Assembly: GCF_002237445.1 (NCBI RefSeq)
Contig: NZ_CP022527.1
Coordinates: 1,116,001 to 1,180,000 of the forward strand
DNA from: Neisseria sp. KEM232
GTDB taxonomy: Bacteria > Pseudomonadota > Gammaproteobacteria > Burkholderiales > Neisseriaceae
Direction of reading: 5' to 3'
DNA: 64,000 nt
Shown here: in pieces, positions 43,590 through 52,786 of the stretch
Numbering within the stretch: position 1 is the first letter of the stretch
How the letters are laid out: each line of letters opens with the position of its first letter
Made by a program: the position numbers and the translations under genes
The notes under the pieces: model-generated
Told to the model about the DNA's origin: nothing
The model's input: only the letters and a program-made list of their open reading frames with translations
Database searches by the model: none

Positions 43590-45149
43590 ATGCAAAAACG
43601 AACATCCTTCCGGCTGCCCGTGCTGCTGTTGGGCGCAGCGGCGGCGGCTTTGGCGTTTTTTCTGACGCACGCGCAAACGGCCGAAGCCGCGCCCGTGCCG
43701 CAGATGCTCTCGCAGCTCAAAGATTCGCACGGCCGACCCGCTCCGCGCCTGCTGGCGAAAAACAAGCCCACGCTGATTAAATTTTGGGCGAGCTGGTGTC
43801 CGCTGTGTTTGTCGGAGCTCGGCCACACCGAAAAATGGGCGCAGGACAAACGTTTCCAATCGGCCAACCTGATTACCGTGGCCTCGCCCGGTTTTCTCGG
43901 CGAGAAAAAAGACGGCGACTTTCAAAAATGGTATGCCGGCCTCAATTATCCCAAGCTGCCCGTGGTCGCCGACAACGGCGGCACCATCGCCAAAAGCCTC
44001 AATATCGGCGTGTACCCCTCGTGGGCGGTGCTCGACAAAAGCGGCAATGTCGCCCGCATCGTCAAAGGCAGCATCAACGAAGCCCAAGCGCTCGCGCTCA
44101 TCGACAACCCCGAGGCCGACTTAGGCCGTCTGAAAACACAGTTCAACACCCAAGACAAAGCGAAAGTGAAACCCATGAATACCAAAACCATCTATCTGGC
44201 CGGCGGCTGCTTCTGGGGCTTGGAAGCCTATTTCCAACGCATCGACGGCGTGGCCGACGCCGTATCGGGTTACGCCAACGGCAACACGAAAAACCCAAAT
44301 TATCAAGATGTAATCAACAACAGCGGCCACGCCGAAACGGTAAAAGTAACCTACGATGCCGACAAATTGAGCCTCGACGACATCCTGCAATACTACTTCC
44401 GCGTTATCGACCCCACCAGCCTCAACAAACAGGGCAACGACCGCGGCATCCAATACCGCACCGGTGTGTACTACACCGACCCGGCCGAAAAAGCCGTGAT
44501 TGAGCAAGCCCTCACGCGCGAGCAGAAAAAATACAGCCAGCCCATCGTGGTAGAAAACCGGCCGCTGCAAAACTTCTACGATGCCGAGGAATACCATCAG
44601 GACTACCTGATTAAAAACCCCAACGGCTACTGCCACATCGACATCCGTAAGGCCGACGAGCCGCTGCCGGGCAAAGCCGCGCCGCAAGGCAAAGGCTTTA
44701 ACGCCGCCACCTACCGCAAGCCCAGCGATGCCGAACTCAAGCGCACGCTTACCCGCGAGCAATACGAAGTAACCCAGCACGCGGCCACCGAATATGCGTT
44801 CAGCCACGAATACGACCACCTGTTCAAACCCGGCATCTATGTGGACATCGTCAGCGGCGAACCTCTGTTTGCCTCCGCCGACAAATACAACTCCCATTGC
44901 GGCTGGCCGAGCTTTACCAAGCCCATCGAAGCTGCCGCTGTAACCGAGCACAACGATTTGAGTTACAACATGGTGCGTACCGAAGTGCGCAGCCGCGCTG
45001 CCGACTCGCACTTGGGACACGTGTTCCCCGACGGCCCCAAAGACAAAGGCGGCCTGCGCTACTGCATCAACGGCGCCAGCCTGAAATTCATTCCGTTGGA
45101 AGAGATGGACGCGGCAGGCTACGGGCATTTGAAACATCTGGCGCGTTAA
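43590..45149 (+). CDS. msrAB: thioredoxin-MsrA-MsrB fusion (PilB), exported
   Basis: 519 residues. Signal or anchor [20 protein letters not shown], thioredoxin-like domain with redox WCPLC, MsrA with catalytic GGCFWG, and MsrB with RYCINGASL and the zinc-binding CGWPSF region. Repairs both epimers of methionine sulfoxide in the envelope and recycles itself with the thioredoxin domain. The three-part fusion is a Neisseria hallmark. A DUS encodes GRLK in the linker after the first domain. Confidence 0.97.
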   Translation: MQKRTSFRLPVLLLGAAAAALAFFLTHAQTAEAAPVPQMLSQLKDSHGRPAPRLLAKNKPTLIKFWASWCPLCLSELGHTEKWAQDKRFQSANLITVASPGFLGEKKDGDFQKWYAGLNYPKLPVVADNGGTIAKSLNIGVYPSWAVLDKSGNVARIVKGSINEAQALALIDNPEADLGRLKTQFNTQDKAKVKPMNTKTIYLAGGCFWGLEAYFQRIDGVADAVSGYANGNTKNPNYQDVINNSGHAETVKVTYDADKLSLDDILQYYFRVIDPTSLNKQGNDRGIQYRTGVYYTDPAEKAVIEQALTREQKKYSQPIVVENRPLQNFYDAEEYHQDYLIKNPNGYCHIDIRKADEPLPGKAAPQGKGFNAATYRKPSDAELKRTLTREQYEVTQHAATEYAFSHEYDHLFKPGIYVDIVSGEPLFASADKYNSHCGWPSFTKPIEAAAVTEHNDLSYNMVRTEVRSRAADSHLGHVFPDGPKDKGGLRYCINGASLKFIPLEEMDAAGYGHLKHLAR

Positions 45150-45180
45150 GGCCGTCCGTTCAGGCCGTCTGAAAGCAAAA

Positions 45181-45219
45181 AGGCCGTCTGAAAACCCAAA
45201 TCAGGTTTTCAGACGGCCT
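45181..45219. terminator. DUS-pair terminator between msrAB and the zinc-ribbon gene
   Basis: AGGCCGTCTGAA (45181-45192) and complement (45208-45219), with AACCC/GGGTT-like loop pairing, between convergent genes. Confidence 0.7.
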
Positions 45220-45247
45220 TTGCCGTTTGTGTCGGTGCAAACCGCCG

Positions 45248-45580
45248 TCAGGCTTTCTTCACAAACTCCGATTTCAAATTCATCGCGCTGCCGTCGATTT
45301 TGCAGCCGATATTGTGATCTCCCTCCTGCAAACGGATGTTTTTCACCTTGGTGCCCTGCTTAATCACCATCGAACTGCCTTTGACTTTCAAATCCTTCAC
45401 CAATACCACCATATCCCCGTTTTGCAACACCGCGCCGTTGGCATCTTTAACTTCGGCATCGGCCTCGGCGGCGGCTGTTTCCTGCGGATCCCATTCGTGG
45501 GCGCATTCGGGACAGACCAGATTGGCGCCGTCTTCATAAGTGTATTCGGAACCGCATTGCGGACAGGCGGGCAGAGTCAT
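45248..45580 (-). CDS. zinc-ribbon protein, PhnA/YjdM family
   Basis: 110 residues from [20 protein letters not shown] (AAGGAAACACA precedes). Four cysteines in CPQC and CPEC form the ribbon; the C-terminal domain [20 protein letters not shown] to [21 protein letters not shown] is the conserved PhnA half. Despite the old name, the family is not shown to be needed for phosphonate breakdown. Confidence 0.92.
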   Translation of the reverse strand: MTLPACPQCGSEYTYEDGANLVCPECAHEWDPQETAAAEADAEVKDANGAVLQNGDMVVLVKDLKVKGSSMVIKQGTKVKNIRLQEGDHNIGCKIDGSAMNLKSEFVKKA

Positions 45581-45717
45581 TGTGTTTCCTTCAAAAAAAG
45601 CCGGCAATATACAGCAAAACCGCCAACCGTATCCGACCATTCCTTTCAGACGGCCTCCCTTGCCCGCCGCCGCCGCGCTTGCTACCCTGCCGCCGTTTCT
45701 CCCCTACTCCGCCGCCC

Positions 45718-46608
45718 ATGACTCCCGAAGAATTCCTGTCGCACCGCGCCGCCTATCTCGACGCCCTGCGCCAACAGCGCAAATCGCCGCACACCATCGC
45801 CGCCTACCGCCGCGACCTCGACAAACTGGCCGACATCATGCCGCGCCACGGAAACACCGTCGGCCGCGCCGACTTTGCCGCCGCGCTGAAAAAACTGTCG
45901 CAGCAGGGCTTGGGCGAGCGCAGCATGGCGCGCCAACTGTCGGCCTGGCGGCAGTTTGCCGAATATCTCGTGCGCCTCGGCCTGCTCGATGCCAACCCCG
46001 CAGGCCGTCTGAAAGCACCCAAAGCGCCGCAGCTGCTGCCCAAAGCGGTCGACGCCGAACCGCTCAACGCCCTGCTCGACCGCGCCGCCGACGCCGGCCA
46101 TGCCTGCGCCGCCCGCGATTTGGCCTTGTTCGAGCTGCTCTACGGCAGCGGCCTGCGCGTGGCCGAAGCGCATGGTTTGGACTTGGCCGACGTGCTGTTG
46201 GAAGAAGGCTGGGTGGCCGTGCGCGGCAAAGGCGGCAAACACCGCCAGGTGCCGCTCACCGGCAAAAGCGCCGCCGCCCTCGCCGCCTACCTGCCGCAGC
46301 GCGCCGCCGCCGTAGGCGAAACCGCCCTCTTCACCAACCGCCACGGCCGCCGTCTGGGCATCCGCCAAATGCAAAACCGCCTGCGCGACTGGGCGGCAGT
46401 AGGCGGCAGCCCGCAGCACATCAGCCCGCACATGCTGCGCCACAGCTACGCCAGCCATCTGTTGCAGTCGGCCGGCGACATCCGCGCCGTGCAGGAGCTG
46501 CTCGGCCACAGCAGCCTGTCGGCAACACAGATTTACACCAAGCTTGATTTCGACCATATGGCCAAGGTATACGACGCGGCGCACCCGAGGGCGAAGCGGA
46601 AAAAATAA
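45718..46608 (+). CDS. xerC: tyrosine recombinase XerC
   Basis: 296 residues from MTPEEFLSHRAAYLDALRQQ. Core residues: Arg in YGSGLRVAE, Lys in RGKGGKHRQVPL, HxxR in HMLRHSYAS, His in LGHSSL, and catalytic Tyr in QIYTKLDFD. With XerD it resolves chromosome dimers at dif. It is chromosomal and not in an integron or phage context. A DUS encodes AGRLKAPK in the interdomain region. Confidence 0.93.
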   Translation: MTPEEFLSHRAAYLDALRQQRKSPHTIAAYRRDLDKLADIMPRHGNTVGRADFAAALKKLSQQGLGERSMARQLSAWRQFAEYLVRLGLLDANPAGRLKAPKAPQLLPKAVDAEPLNALLDRAADAGHACAARDLALFELLYGSGLRVAEAHGLDLADVLLEEGWVAVRGKGGKHRQVPLTGKSAAALAAYLPQRAAAVGETALFTNRHGRRLGIRQMQNRLRDWAAVGGSPQHISPHMLRHSYASHLLQSAGDIRAVQELLGHSSLSATQIYTKLDFDHMAKVYDAAHPRAKRKK

Positions 46609-46741
46609 GCCGTCAGGAAAAGACCGTCTGAAAGCGGATTTTGCTTTCAGACGGCCTCAAACCGCCCGCGTTACTTCTCAGGCCGCCTGAAAACGGGCAG
46701 GCGCTGCGCCGTTTTTCGTCTGCCGCACGGAAAATACAAAG

Positions 46742-46782
46742 AGGCCGTCTGAAAACCCCGATTCAGGGTTTTCAGACGGCCT
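46742..46782 (-). terminator. DUS-pair terminator of doxX-nitroreductase
   Basis: AGGCCGTCTGAA (46742-46753) and complement (46771-46782), 20 bases after the nitroreductase stop. A further variant DUS (GACCGTCTGAA) is next to xerC near 46621. Confidence 0.6.
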
Positions 46783-46803
46783 CTTCGTGTCAGGCAAACG
46801 CCG

Positions 46804-47409
46804 TTACGCGCCAAACACCTTAAAGCGCCCATCCAGCGGCGCAAAAGTTTTGTCGCCCGCCGGCGCAGCGATGCCGCCGAACACCAGCTGCGCGCGCAGC
46901 GTCCACGAAGCGGGGATGTTCCATTCGCGGGCGACGGCAGCATCAATCAGCGGGTTGTAGTGTTGCAGGTTGGCGCCGATGCCGGCGGCGGCCAGCGTCG
47001 TCCACACCGCGTATTGGTGCATGGCGTCGGCGTGTTCCGCCCACACGGGGAAATTGTCGGCATAAAGCGGGAATTTTTCCTGCAAGCCTTTTACCACGTC
47101 CTGGTCTTCAAAAAACAGTACCGAACCGGCAGCGGCTTTGAACATCGCCAGCTTCTGCGCCGTCGGCTCGAAAGACTCGGCGGGCACGACGGCGCGCAGC
47201 GCGTCTTCGGCAAACTGCCACAGCTTTTCATGCTCGGCGCCGAACAGCACCACCACGCGGGTGGACTGCGAATTGAAAGACGAAGGCATGTGGCGCACCG
47301 CATGCTCGACGATCGCCGCCACTTCGCCCGCAGGCAGCGGCAGGTTTTTGTTCAGCGCGTACACCGAGCGGCGCGCTTCGGCCGCCTGTTGCAGGGCTTG
47401 GTAAGACAT
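46804..47409 (-). CDS. nitroreductase family protein (Frm2/Hbn1-like)
   Basis: 201 residues from MSYQALQQAAEARRSVYALN. FMN-binding opening RRSVYALNKNLPL, SSFNSQSTRVVVLFG, and the HADAMHQYAVWTTLAAAGIGANLQHYNP segment are typical of the fungal-type nitroreductase subfamily. Cytoplasmic flavoenzyme, natural substrate unknown. It follows doxX by 11 bases on the same strand; the divergent LysR gene suggests shared control. Confidence 0.88.
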   Translation of the reverse strand: MSYQALQQAAEARRSVYALNKNLPLPAGEVAAIVEHAVRHMPSSFNSQSTRVVVLFGAEHEKLWQFAEDALRAVVPAESFEPTAQKLAMFKAAAGSVLFFEDQDVVKGLQEKFPLYADNFPVWAEHADAMHQYAVWTTLAAAGIGANLQHYNPLIDAAVAREWNIPASWTLRAQLVFGGIAAPAGDKTFAPLDGRFKVFGA

Positions 47410-47420
47410 ATTCGGACTCC

Positions 47421-47819
47421 TTATTGGGAACGGGATTTGCACAAAAGATTGTCCAGCGACCACGCACCGCCGCCCGCTGCGGCAAAATAGAGAAACAGGA
47501 AGCTGAACAGCGCGGCCGACTCGCCGCCGTTGGCAATCGGGAACAGCGGGCTTTCAGCGGCGTGCGCCATAAAATAGGCCACCGCCATCTGGCCAGAGAG
47601 AATAAAGGCCACCGGACGGGTCAGCAAGCCCAAAAGCAGCAGCAGGCCGCCGCCCACTTCCAAAATTGCCGCTACCAGATAAATGCCCGACGGCGCGCCG
47701 CCGCCCATCGATACGGGGAAAGAGAAAAACTTGGCGGTGCCGTGCAGGATAAACATATAGGCCGAAGCAATGCGCAGCAGCGACAGCACGGCGGGAGCGA
47801 AACGGTTTAAAGCATTCAT
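47421..47819 (-). CDS. DoxX family membrane protein
   Basis: 132 residues from MNALNRFAPAVLSLLRIASA with four hydrophobic segments; FILHGTAKFF and EVGGGLLLLLGLLTRPVAF are family signatures. DoxX proteins are linked to oxidative stress and quinone-dependent redox processes. First gene of doxX-nitroreductase; a minus-strand TATAAT at 47871-47876 is a candidate -10 in the intergenic space shared with the LysR gene. Confidence 0.88.
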   Translation of the reverse strand: MNALNRFAPAVLSLLRIASAYMFILHGTAKFFSFPVSMGGGAPSGIYLVAAILEVGGGLLLLLGLLTRPVAFILSGQMAVAYFMAHAAESPLFPIANGGESAALFSFLFLYFAAAGGGAWSLDNLLCKSRSQ

Positions 47820-47938
47820 GGTCAAACTCCTTGATGTGTGTGTAATAAATAAAAGCAATGCAAGGCCGGCATTATAGATAAAGCATAAGCGGGAATATAT
47901 ACTCGCGCCGTTGACGCAACCTTTCCCCAAAAGAAACC

Positions 47939-48829
47939 ATGGACACCCTTTTGAGCCTGCGCGTTTTCTGCGAAGTCGTCCGCCAACGCAGCTTCACCCG
48001 CGCCGCCGACAAACTCGGCATCTCCACCGCCATGGCCAGCAAACACGTTTCCCATCTCGAGCGCCACGTCCGCGCCAAGCTCCTGCAACGCAGCAGCCGC
48101 AGCCTGAACCTCACCGAAGCGGGCGAAGACTACTACCGCCGCGCAGGAGAAGCCCTCGACACGCTCGACACCGCCGCCGAACGCGCCGCCGGCAGCGCCG
48201 AAACCCCGCAGGGGCGGCTCAAAATCACCATGCCCATGTGGTTTGCCAACGCCATGTTCTGCGGCTGGCTCGCCGAATACCGCCGCCGCTACCCGCAGGT
48301 TACCTTCGATCTGATACTCGACAACCGCAAGGCCGACCTCATCGCCGAAGGCATAGACCTTGCCCTGCGCGTCAGTTCAGACGGCCTGCCGCCCGGCCTG
48401 ATTGTCCGCCCGCTGGCCGAAATCCCCTTCTACCTCGCCGCCGCACCCGAACACCTCGCCGAATACGGCACCCCCGCCACGCCGCAGGAAGCCGCCGCCC
48501 ATCCCTTCGTGCTGCCCGCCTACACCGACGTCGACAGCCTCACCGTCAGCCGCGGCCGCGAACGCCATACCCTGCGCCCCGAAGCCGCCGTGCGCAGCGA
48601 CAACACCCAAATGACGCGGCAAATGGTTCTTGCCGGCTGCGGCCTGGGCTATCTGCCCGAATGGACGGCGCGCCGCGACCTCGAAAACGGCCGCCTGATC
48701 CGCCTGCTGCCCGACTGGCACATCTTCTCCGCCACCCTTTACGCCGCCTACCCCGACCGCACCTTCCTCAGTGCCAAAGTCCGCAGCTTTATCGATTTTC
48801 TGTGCGAAAAAACCGATCAGGCCGTCTGA
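47939..48829 (+). CDS. LysR-family transcriptional regulator
   Basis: 296 residues. N-terminal winged HTH MDTLLSLRVFCEVVRQRSFT with ADKLGISTAMASKHVSHLE; C-terminal ligand-binding domain from about residue 90. It is divergent from doxX-nitroreductase with 119 bases between, the usual layout for a LysR that controls its neighbours. The last residues (DQAV) and the stop TGA are written by a DUS (CAG GCC GTC TGA). Confidence 0.92.
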   Translation: MDTLLSLRVFCEVVRQRSFTRAADKLGISTAMASKHVSHLERHVRAKLLQRSSRSLNLTEAGEDYYRRAGEALDTLDTAAERAAGSAETPQGRLKITMPMWFANAMFCGWLAEYRRRYPQVTFDLILDNRKADLIAEGIDLALRVSSDGLPPGLIVRPLAEIPFYLAAAPEHLAEYGTPATPQEAAAHPFVLPAYTDVDSLTVSRGRERHTLRPEAAVRSDNTQMTRQMVLAGCGLGYLPEWTARRDLENGRLIRLLPDWHIFSATLYAAYPDRTFLSAKVRSFIDFLCEKTDQAV

Positions 48830-48913
48830 AACGCCCGCCGCCGCCCTTCCTATACAAAACCCCGCCCGTGGGCTAGAATCCGCGCGTTTGAAACCCGTAA
48901 AAAAGGAAAGAAA

Positions 48914-49189
48914 ATGACCCGCATGGTTCACTGCGTGAAACTCGGCAAAGAAGCCGAAGGCATGAAATTCCCGCCGCTGCCCAACGAATTGGGCAAACGC
49001 ATTTTTGAAAACGTCTCCCAGGAAGCATGGATGGCCTGGACGCGCCACCAAACCATGCTCATCAACGAAAACCGCCTCAGCCTCGCCGACCCGCGCGCGC
49101 GCGAATATCTGGCGCAGCAGATGGAAAACTACTTCTTCGGCGACGGCGCCGATTCCGTCGCAGGCTATGTGCCGCAAGAGCCGCAATAA
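48914..49189 (+). CDS. yggX: Fe(2+)-trafficking/oxidative-damage protection protein YggX
   Basis: 91 residues: [20 protein letters not shown] with the conserved Cys7, [43 protein letters not shown] precedes the ATG. Family members guard iron-sulfur enzymes against oxidation. Confidence 0.95.
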   Translation: MTRMVHCVKLGKEAEGMKFPPLPNELGKRIFENVSQEAWMAWTRHQTMLINENRLSLADPRAREYLAQQMENYFFGDGADSVAGYVPQEPQ

Positions 49190-49272
49190 ACCTTACAGGC
49201 CGTCTGAAACTCCGTTTTCAGACGGCCTGTAACCTTCTTCCCTTCCTTTTGCAGGCATCCTGCCATACAAAG

Positions 49273-49312
49273 AGGCCGTCTGAAAACCCGCAAATGCGTT
49301 TTCAGACGGCCT
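49273..49312. terminator. DUS pair between yggX and the macro-like gene
   Basis: AGGCCGTCTGAA (49273-49284) and complement (49301-49312); another pair lies at about 49198-49228 directly after yggX. Convergent genes on both sides. Confidence 0.6.
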
Positions 49313-49341
49313 GTTGCACCACTGTGCTTTTTCAGACGGCC

Positions 49342-49731
49342 TCACAGCCCCTTGATGATTTCTTCCCATTCCGGCGGCAGGCGGCAGTTGTCGGAAACGT
49401 TTTTAAACAGCGGCGCGATATCGGCCGCGCCGTATTCGCCCAGCGCCGTGCCCACGGGCGTCACGAAAAAGCGTTTGTCGAAATTGGTTTTGGCAAACTC
49501 GACAAACAGATCGACATAGCTTTGGATTTCTTCCAGCGGCAGCAGCTTGAGCTGCTCGTCCTTCACCGGTATCGCCAGCGACTGCCCCTGCAAACCGAAG
49601 CCCTGCCCCATTTCCGCGCCGTATTTCATCCGCGCGGTAAGGGCGGGACCCAAGCCGTGTTTGCCGGCCTTGTTCGAGCCGAAGACAAAAATTTCGTTAT
49701 CCCGTATTTCGTGTTTGATGCTCATCGACAT
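49342..49731 (-). CDS. macro-domain-like protein with FVFGSN-GxHG motif
   Basis: 129 residues. The start EIFVFGSNKAGKHGLGPALTA resembles phage and bacterial proteins with the VFGSNxxGxHGxGAA motif that have a macro-like fold; then QSLAIPVKD and the FFVTPVGTALGEYGAADIAPLF segment. Such proteins may bind ADP-ribose-type nucleotides; function unproven. AGGAGATGT precedes the ATG. Isolated gene. Confidence 0.7.
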   Translation of the reverse strand: MSMSIKHEIRDNEIFVFGSNKAGKHGLGPALTARMKYGAEMGQGFGLQGQSLAIPVKDEQLKLLPLEEIQSYVDLFVEFAKTNFDKRFFVTPVGTALGEYGAADIAPLFKNVSDNCRLPPEWEEIIKGL

Positions 49732-49990
49732 CTCCTTATTTGGAATGGTTTTTTAAAGGACGCCTTGCGTCCGCAAAAAATGGCTATTGTAAATCATGCA
49801 GCGAAAAAGAATGTTTGACGTATGTCATACTTTCAAACAAACGGCATACGCCCCGAAGCCCGTTTCAGACGGCCTCCCGCTGGCAAAACACCGCCGCGCG
49901 ACTTATACTGACAGCCTCTGAAAACGGTGCGCCGCCGCCGTTTTCCCGAAAAATCCGAACAGAACGACAACAGACAAAAAGGAGACCGCC

Positions 49991-52042
49991 ATGCCCCGAT
50001 CCGACCGCTTTCTCTGCCGCGAACTGAGCCTGCTCGCCTTCAACCGCCGCGTTCTGGCACAGGCGCAGGACGTGCGCGTGCCGCTGTTGGAGCGGCTGCG
50101 GTTTTTGTGCATCGTCTCGTCCAACCTCGACGAATTTTTCGAAGTACGCATGGCCTGGCTGCGGCGCGAACACAAACGCAACCCCGCCCGCCTGCTCGAC
50201 AGCGGCCTGACGTCCGCCGAAACCATGGCCGCCGCCTCTGAAGAAGCGCACCGCCTGATTGCCGAACAATACGCCGTGTTCAACAAAGAACTGCAACCCG
50301 CGCTCGGACAGGCCGGCATCCATTTCTATCGCCGCCGCAACTGGACGGCCGAACAGCGCGCGTGGATTAAAAGCTATTTCGACCGCGAACTGTGGCCGAT
50401 ACTTACCCCCGTCGGCCTCGACCCCTCGCACCCCTTCCCGCGCCCGCTGAACAAATCGCTCAATTTCGCCGTAGAACTCGAAGGCCGCGACGCCTTCGGC
50501 CGCTCCTCGGGCATGGCCATCGTCCAAGCCCCGCGCATCCTGCCGCGCGTGGTAAAACTGCCCGCCGAAATCTGCGGCGGAGACGAGGGCTTCGTCTTTT
50601 TGTCGTCCATCCTGCACGAATACGTCTACCTGCTTTTCCCCGGCATGGAAGTGAAAGGCTGCCACCAGTTCCGCCTCACACGCGACAGCGATCTCACCGT
50701 CGACGAAGAAGACCTCACCAACCTGCGCGCCGCCATCCAAAGCGAGCTGCACGACCGCGAATACGGCGTCGGTGTGCGCCTCGAAGTGGCCGACACCTGT
50801 CCGCCGCAGCTGTGCGAATTCCTGCTCGGCCATTTCCGCCTCACACCCGCCGACCTCTATCAGGTAGAAGGCCCCGTCAACCTCGTGCGCCTGATGGCCG
50901 TGCCCGACATGGTCGGCCGTCCAGACCTCAAATTCGCCCCGCGCACCGGCAGCGTGCCCGCGCCGCTGAAAAAAGACCGCTCGATACTCGATGCGGCCGC
51001 GCGGCAGGACATCCTGCTGCACCATCCCTACCAATCCTTCGAACCCGTCGTCCGCCTCATCCGCGAAGCCGCCGCCGATCCCGACGTCGTCGCCGTCAAA
51101 ATGACGATTTACCGCACCGGCACGACTTCCGAGCTGGCCAAAGCCCTGATGAACGCCGCGCTGGCGGGCAAACAGGTGACCGTCGTCGTCGAACTGATGG
51201 CGCGTTTCGACGAAGCCAACAACGTCAACTGGGCGCAGCGCCTCGAAGACGCGGGCGCGCACGTCGTTTACGGCGTATTCGGCTACAAAGTCCACGCCAA
51301 AATGGCACTCGTCATCCGCCGCGAAGAAGGCCGTCTGAAACGCTACGCCCACCTCGGTACGGGCAACTACCACCAGGGCACCTCGCGCATCTACACCGAC
51401 TTCGGCCTCATCACCGCCGACGAAAACATCACCGCCGACGTCAACACCATCTTCATGGAAATCACCGGCCTCGGCCAGCCCGGCCGTCTGAACACCCTCT
51501 ACCAAAGCCCCTTCACCCTGCACAAAATGCTGCTCGAAGGCATCCGTCGCGAAACGGAGCACGCCAAAGCCGGACGCCCCGCCCGCATCGTCGCCAAACT
51601 CAATTCGCTCATCGAAACCGGCATCATCGACGCCCTCTACGAAGCCGGCGCGGCGGGCGTGCAGATCGACCTGATCGTGCGCGGCATGTGCGCCCTGCGC
51701 CCGCAGGTGCCCGGCCTGTCGGACAACATCCGCGTGCGCTCCATCATCGGCCGCCAGCTCGAACACGCCCGCGTCTATTATTTCTACAACGGCGGCGCGG
51801 AAGACACCTACATTTCCAGCGCCGACTGGATGGGACGCAACTTCTTCCGCCGCATCGAAACCTGTACCCCGATTGAAGATGCGCAACTCAAAGCGCGCGT
51901 GATCCGCGAAGGGCTGACGCTGGCATTGGAAGACACCTGCCAAGCCTGGATCATGCAGCCCGACGGCAGCTACGTCCGCGCCGAAGCCGCCGAAGAAGCG
52001 CGCAGCCTGCAAGAAACCCTGTGGCAGGAATACGGCAGCTGA
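49991..52042 (+). CDS. ppk: polyphosphate kinase 1
   Basis: 683 residues from MPRSDRFLCRELSLLAFNRR after AAAAAGGAGACCGCC. Domains in order: N-terminal (VLAQAQD, LLERLRFLCIVSSNLDEFFEVR), head domain, and two PLD-like catalytic domains with VVAVKMTIYRTG, GYKVHAKMALVIRR (autophosphorylated His) and RGMCALRPQ. Makes polyphosphate from ATP. A TATACT at 49904-49909 is a candidate -10. Two DUS-type codons give GRLK and GRLN. Confidence 0.97.
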   Translation: MPRSDRFLCRELSLLAFNRRVLAQAQDVRVPLLERLRFLCIVSSNLDEFFEVRMAWLRREHKRNPARLLDSGLTSAETMAAASEEAHRLIAEQYAVFNKELQPALGQAGIHFYRRRNWTAEQRAWIKSYFDRELWPILTPVGLDPSHPFPRPLNKSLNFAVELEGRDAFGRSSGMAIVQAPRILPRVVKLPAEICGGDEGFVFLSSILHEYVYLLFPGMEVKGCHQFRLTRDSDLTVDEEDLTNLRAAIQSELHDREYGVGVRLEVADTCPPQLCEFLLGHFRLTPADLYQVEGPVNLVRLMAVPDMVGRPDLKFAPRTGSVPAPLKKDRSILDAAARQDILLHHPYQSFEPVVRLIREAAADPDVVAVKMTIYRTGTTSELAKALMNAALAGKQVTVVVELMARFDEANNVNWAQRLEDAGAHVVYGVFGYKVHAKMALVIRREEGRLKRYAHLGTGNYHQGTSRIYTDFGLITADENITADVNTIFMEITGLGQPGRLNTLYQSPFTLHKMLLEGIRRETEHAKAGRPARIVAKLNSLIETGIIDALYEAGAAGVQIDLIVRGMCALRPQVPGLSDNIRVRSIIGRQLEHARVYYFYNGGAEDTYISSADWMGRNFFRRIETCTPIEDAQLKARVIREGLTLALEDTCQAWIMQPDGSYVRAEAAEEARSLQETLWQEYGS

Positions 52043-52057
52043 ACCGCAGGCGCTTTG

Positions 52058-52089
52058 AGGCCGTCTGAAAGCAAGGTTTCAGACGGCCT
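52058..52089 (+). terminator. DUS-pair terminator of ppk
   Basis: AGGCCGTCTGAA (52058-52069) and complement (52078-52089), 16 bases after the ppk stop; a second pair lies at about 52147-52185 on the side of the convergent gene. Confidence 0.7.
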
Positions 52090-52197
52090 GACGCTTTTGA
52101 ACCCCGCCCCGCCACAGGGATGCCGATGGCGGCGGCACACGGCAAAAGGCCGTCTGAAACCCCGATTCGGGCTTTCAGACGGCCTTTCCGTATTCCG

Positions 52198-52482
52198 TCA
52201 CATCACAAACGATGCAACCGACGATTCGATGTCGTCCATCATATGCTGGTGCTCGATGGCCTCGCCGACGGTAATGCCGTAGCGGGCGGCGGTGTAGCGC
52301 CCCGTTTGGCGGCCGATTTCCGCCTGAGTCACAAATTCCAGCAGCGTTTCGCGCTCTTCGGCGCTCAGCAGTTTCAGCGATTTGGCGTGCGCTTTCAAAT
52401 CGCCGTAGTCGCGCAGCACGATGCTTTTCGGATCGAAGGCCGCACGCCATTCCGCGCGCAGCAGTGCGAATAGTTTTTTCAT
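52198..52482 (-). CDS. hypothetical protein, 94 residues
   Basis: MKKLFALLRAEWRAAFDPKS start, then VLRDYGDLKAHAKSLKLLSAEER and ETLLEFVTQAEIGRQTGRYT. Mostly helical and soluble, no signal peptide or metal motif. No family recognised. It lies between ppk (convergent) and the sRNA candidate (same strand). The start ATG at 52482 has no strong ribosome site. Confidence 0.65.
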   Translation of the reverse strand: MKKLFALLRAEWRAAFDPKSIVLRDYGDLKAHAKSLKLLSAEERETLLEFVTQAEIGRQTGRYTAARYGITVGEAIEHQHMMDDIESSVASFVM

Positions 52483-52619
52483 GTTTTACCCCGTAGTATT
52501 TGTTTTTGTCTGATGCCTGCGGCCTGTGTCCGACCGTTGAGGCGATGCCATTATAGACCGTTTTTCCGATAAGTGGCATATTTTTCAAACAAACGGTACA
52601 ACCCATCTGAAAAACAGAC

Positions 52620-52715
52620 AAAAAAAATGCCGCTCAGGGAGCGAGCGGCCAAATACATTATGGGAAAACGTCATAGAAAAACACCAACCGGGCAGGGATT
52701 AGACCCGATTGATGG
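52620..52715 (-). ncRNA. small RNA candidate, sibling 1
   Basis: About 96 bases on the minus strand in the suhB downstream gap. It ends in a textbook terminator: stem GCCGCTC/GAGCGGC (52629-52649) then ATTTTTTTT. A core GACGTTTTCCC and TTTGGCCGC before the stem is shared with the second candidate at 56.7 kb (plus-strand positions 52647-52672 and 56680-56706). The promoter is listed separately. It could be a member of the Neisseria sibling sRNAs with an anti-Shine-Dalgarno CCC loop; that identity is only inferred. Confidence 0.7.
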
Positions 52716-52720
52716 AGCGC

Positions 52721-52749
52721 ATTATAAGGGCTTGAGCCGACGTATGCAA
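52721..52749 (-). promoter_or_regulatory. promoter of sRNA candidate 1
   Basis: TTGCAT (52744-52749), 17-base spacer, perfect TATAAT (52721-52726) on the minus strand; the start site would fall near 52715, giving about 96 nucleotides to the T-run. Confidence 0.7.
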
Positions 52750-52786
52750 TTCTTTTTTATTTTAACGAAGGCGGGGGTTTGCAGGC

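Noticed and set aside
45718..46608. The tyrosine recombinase as an integron or phage integrase
   Set aside because: Sequence motifs and context match chromosomal XerC; no att-like repeats or cassette genes are nearby.
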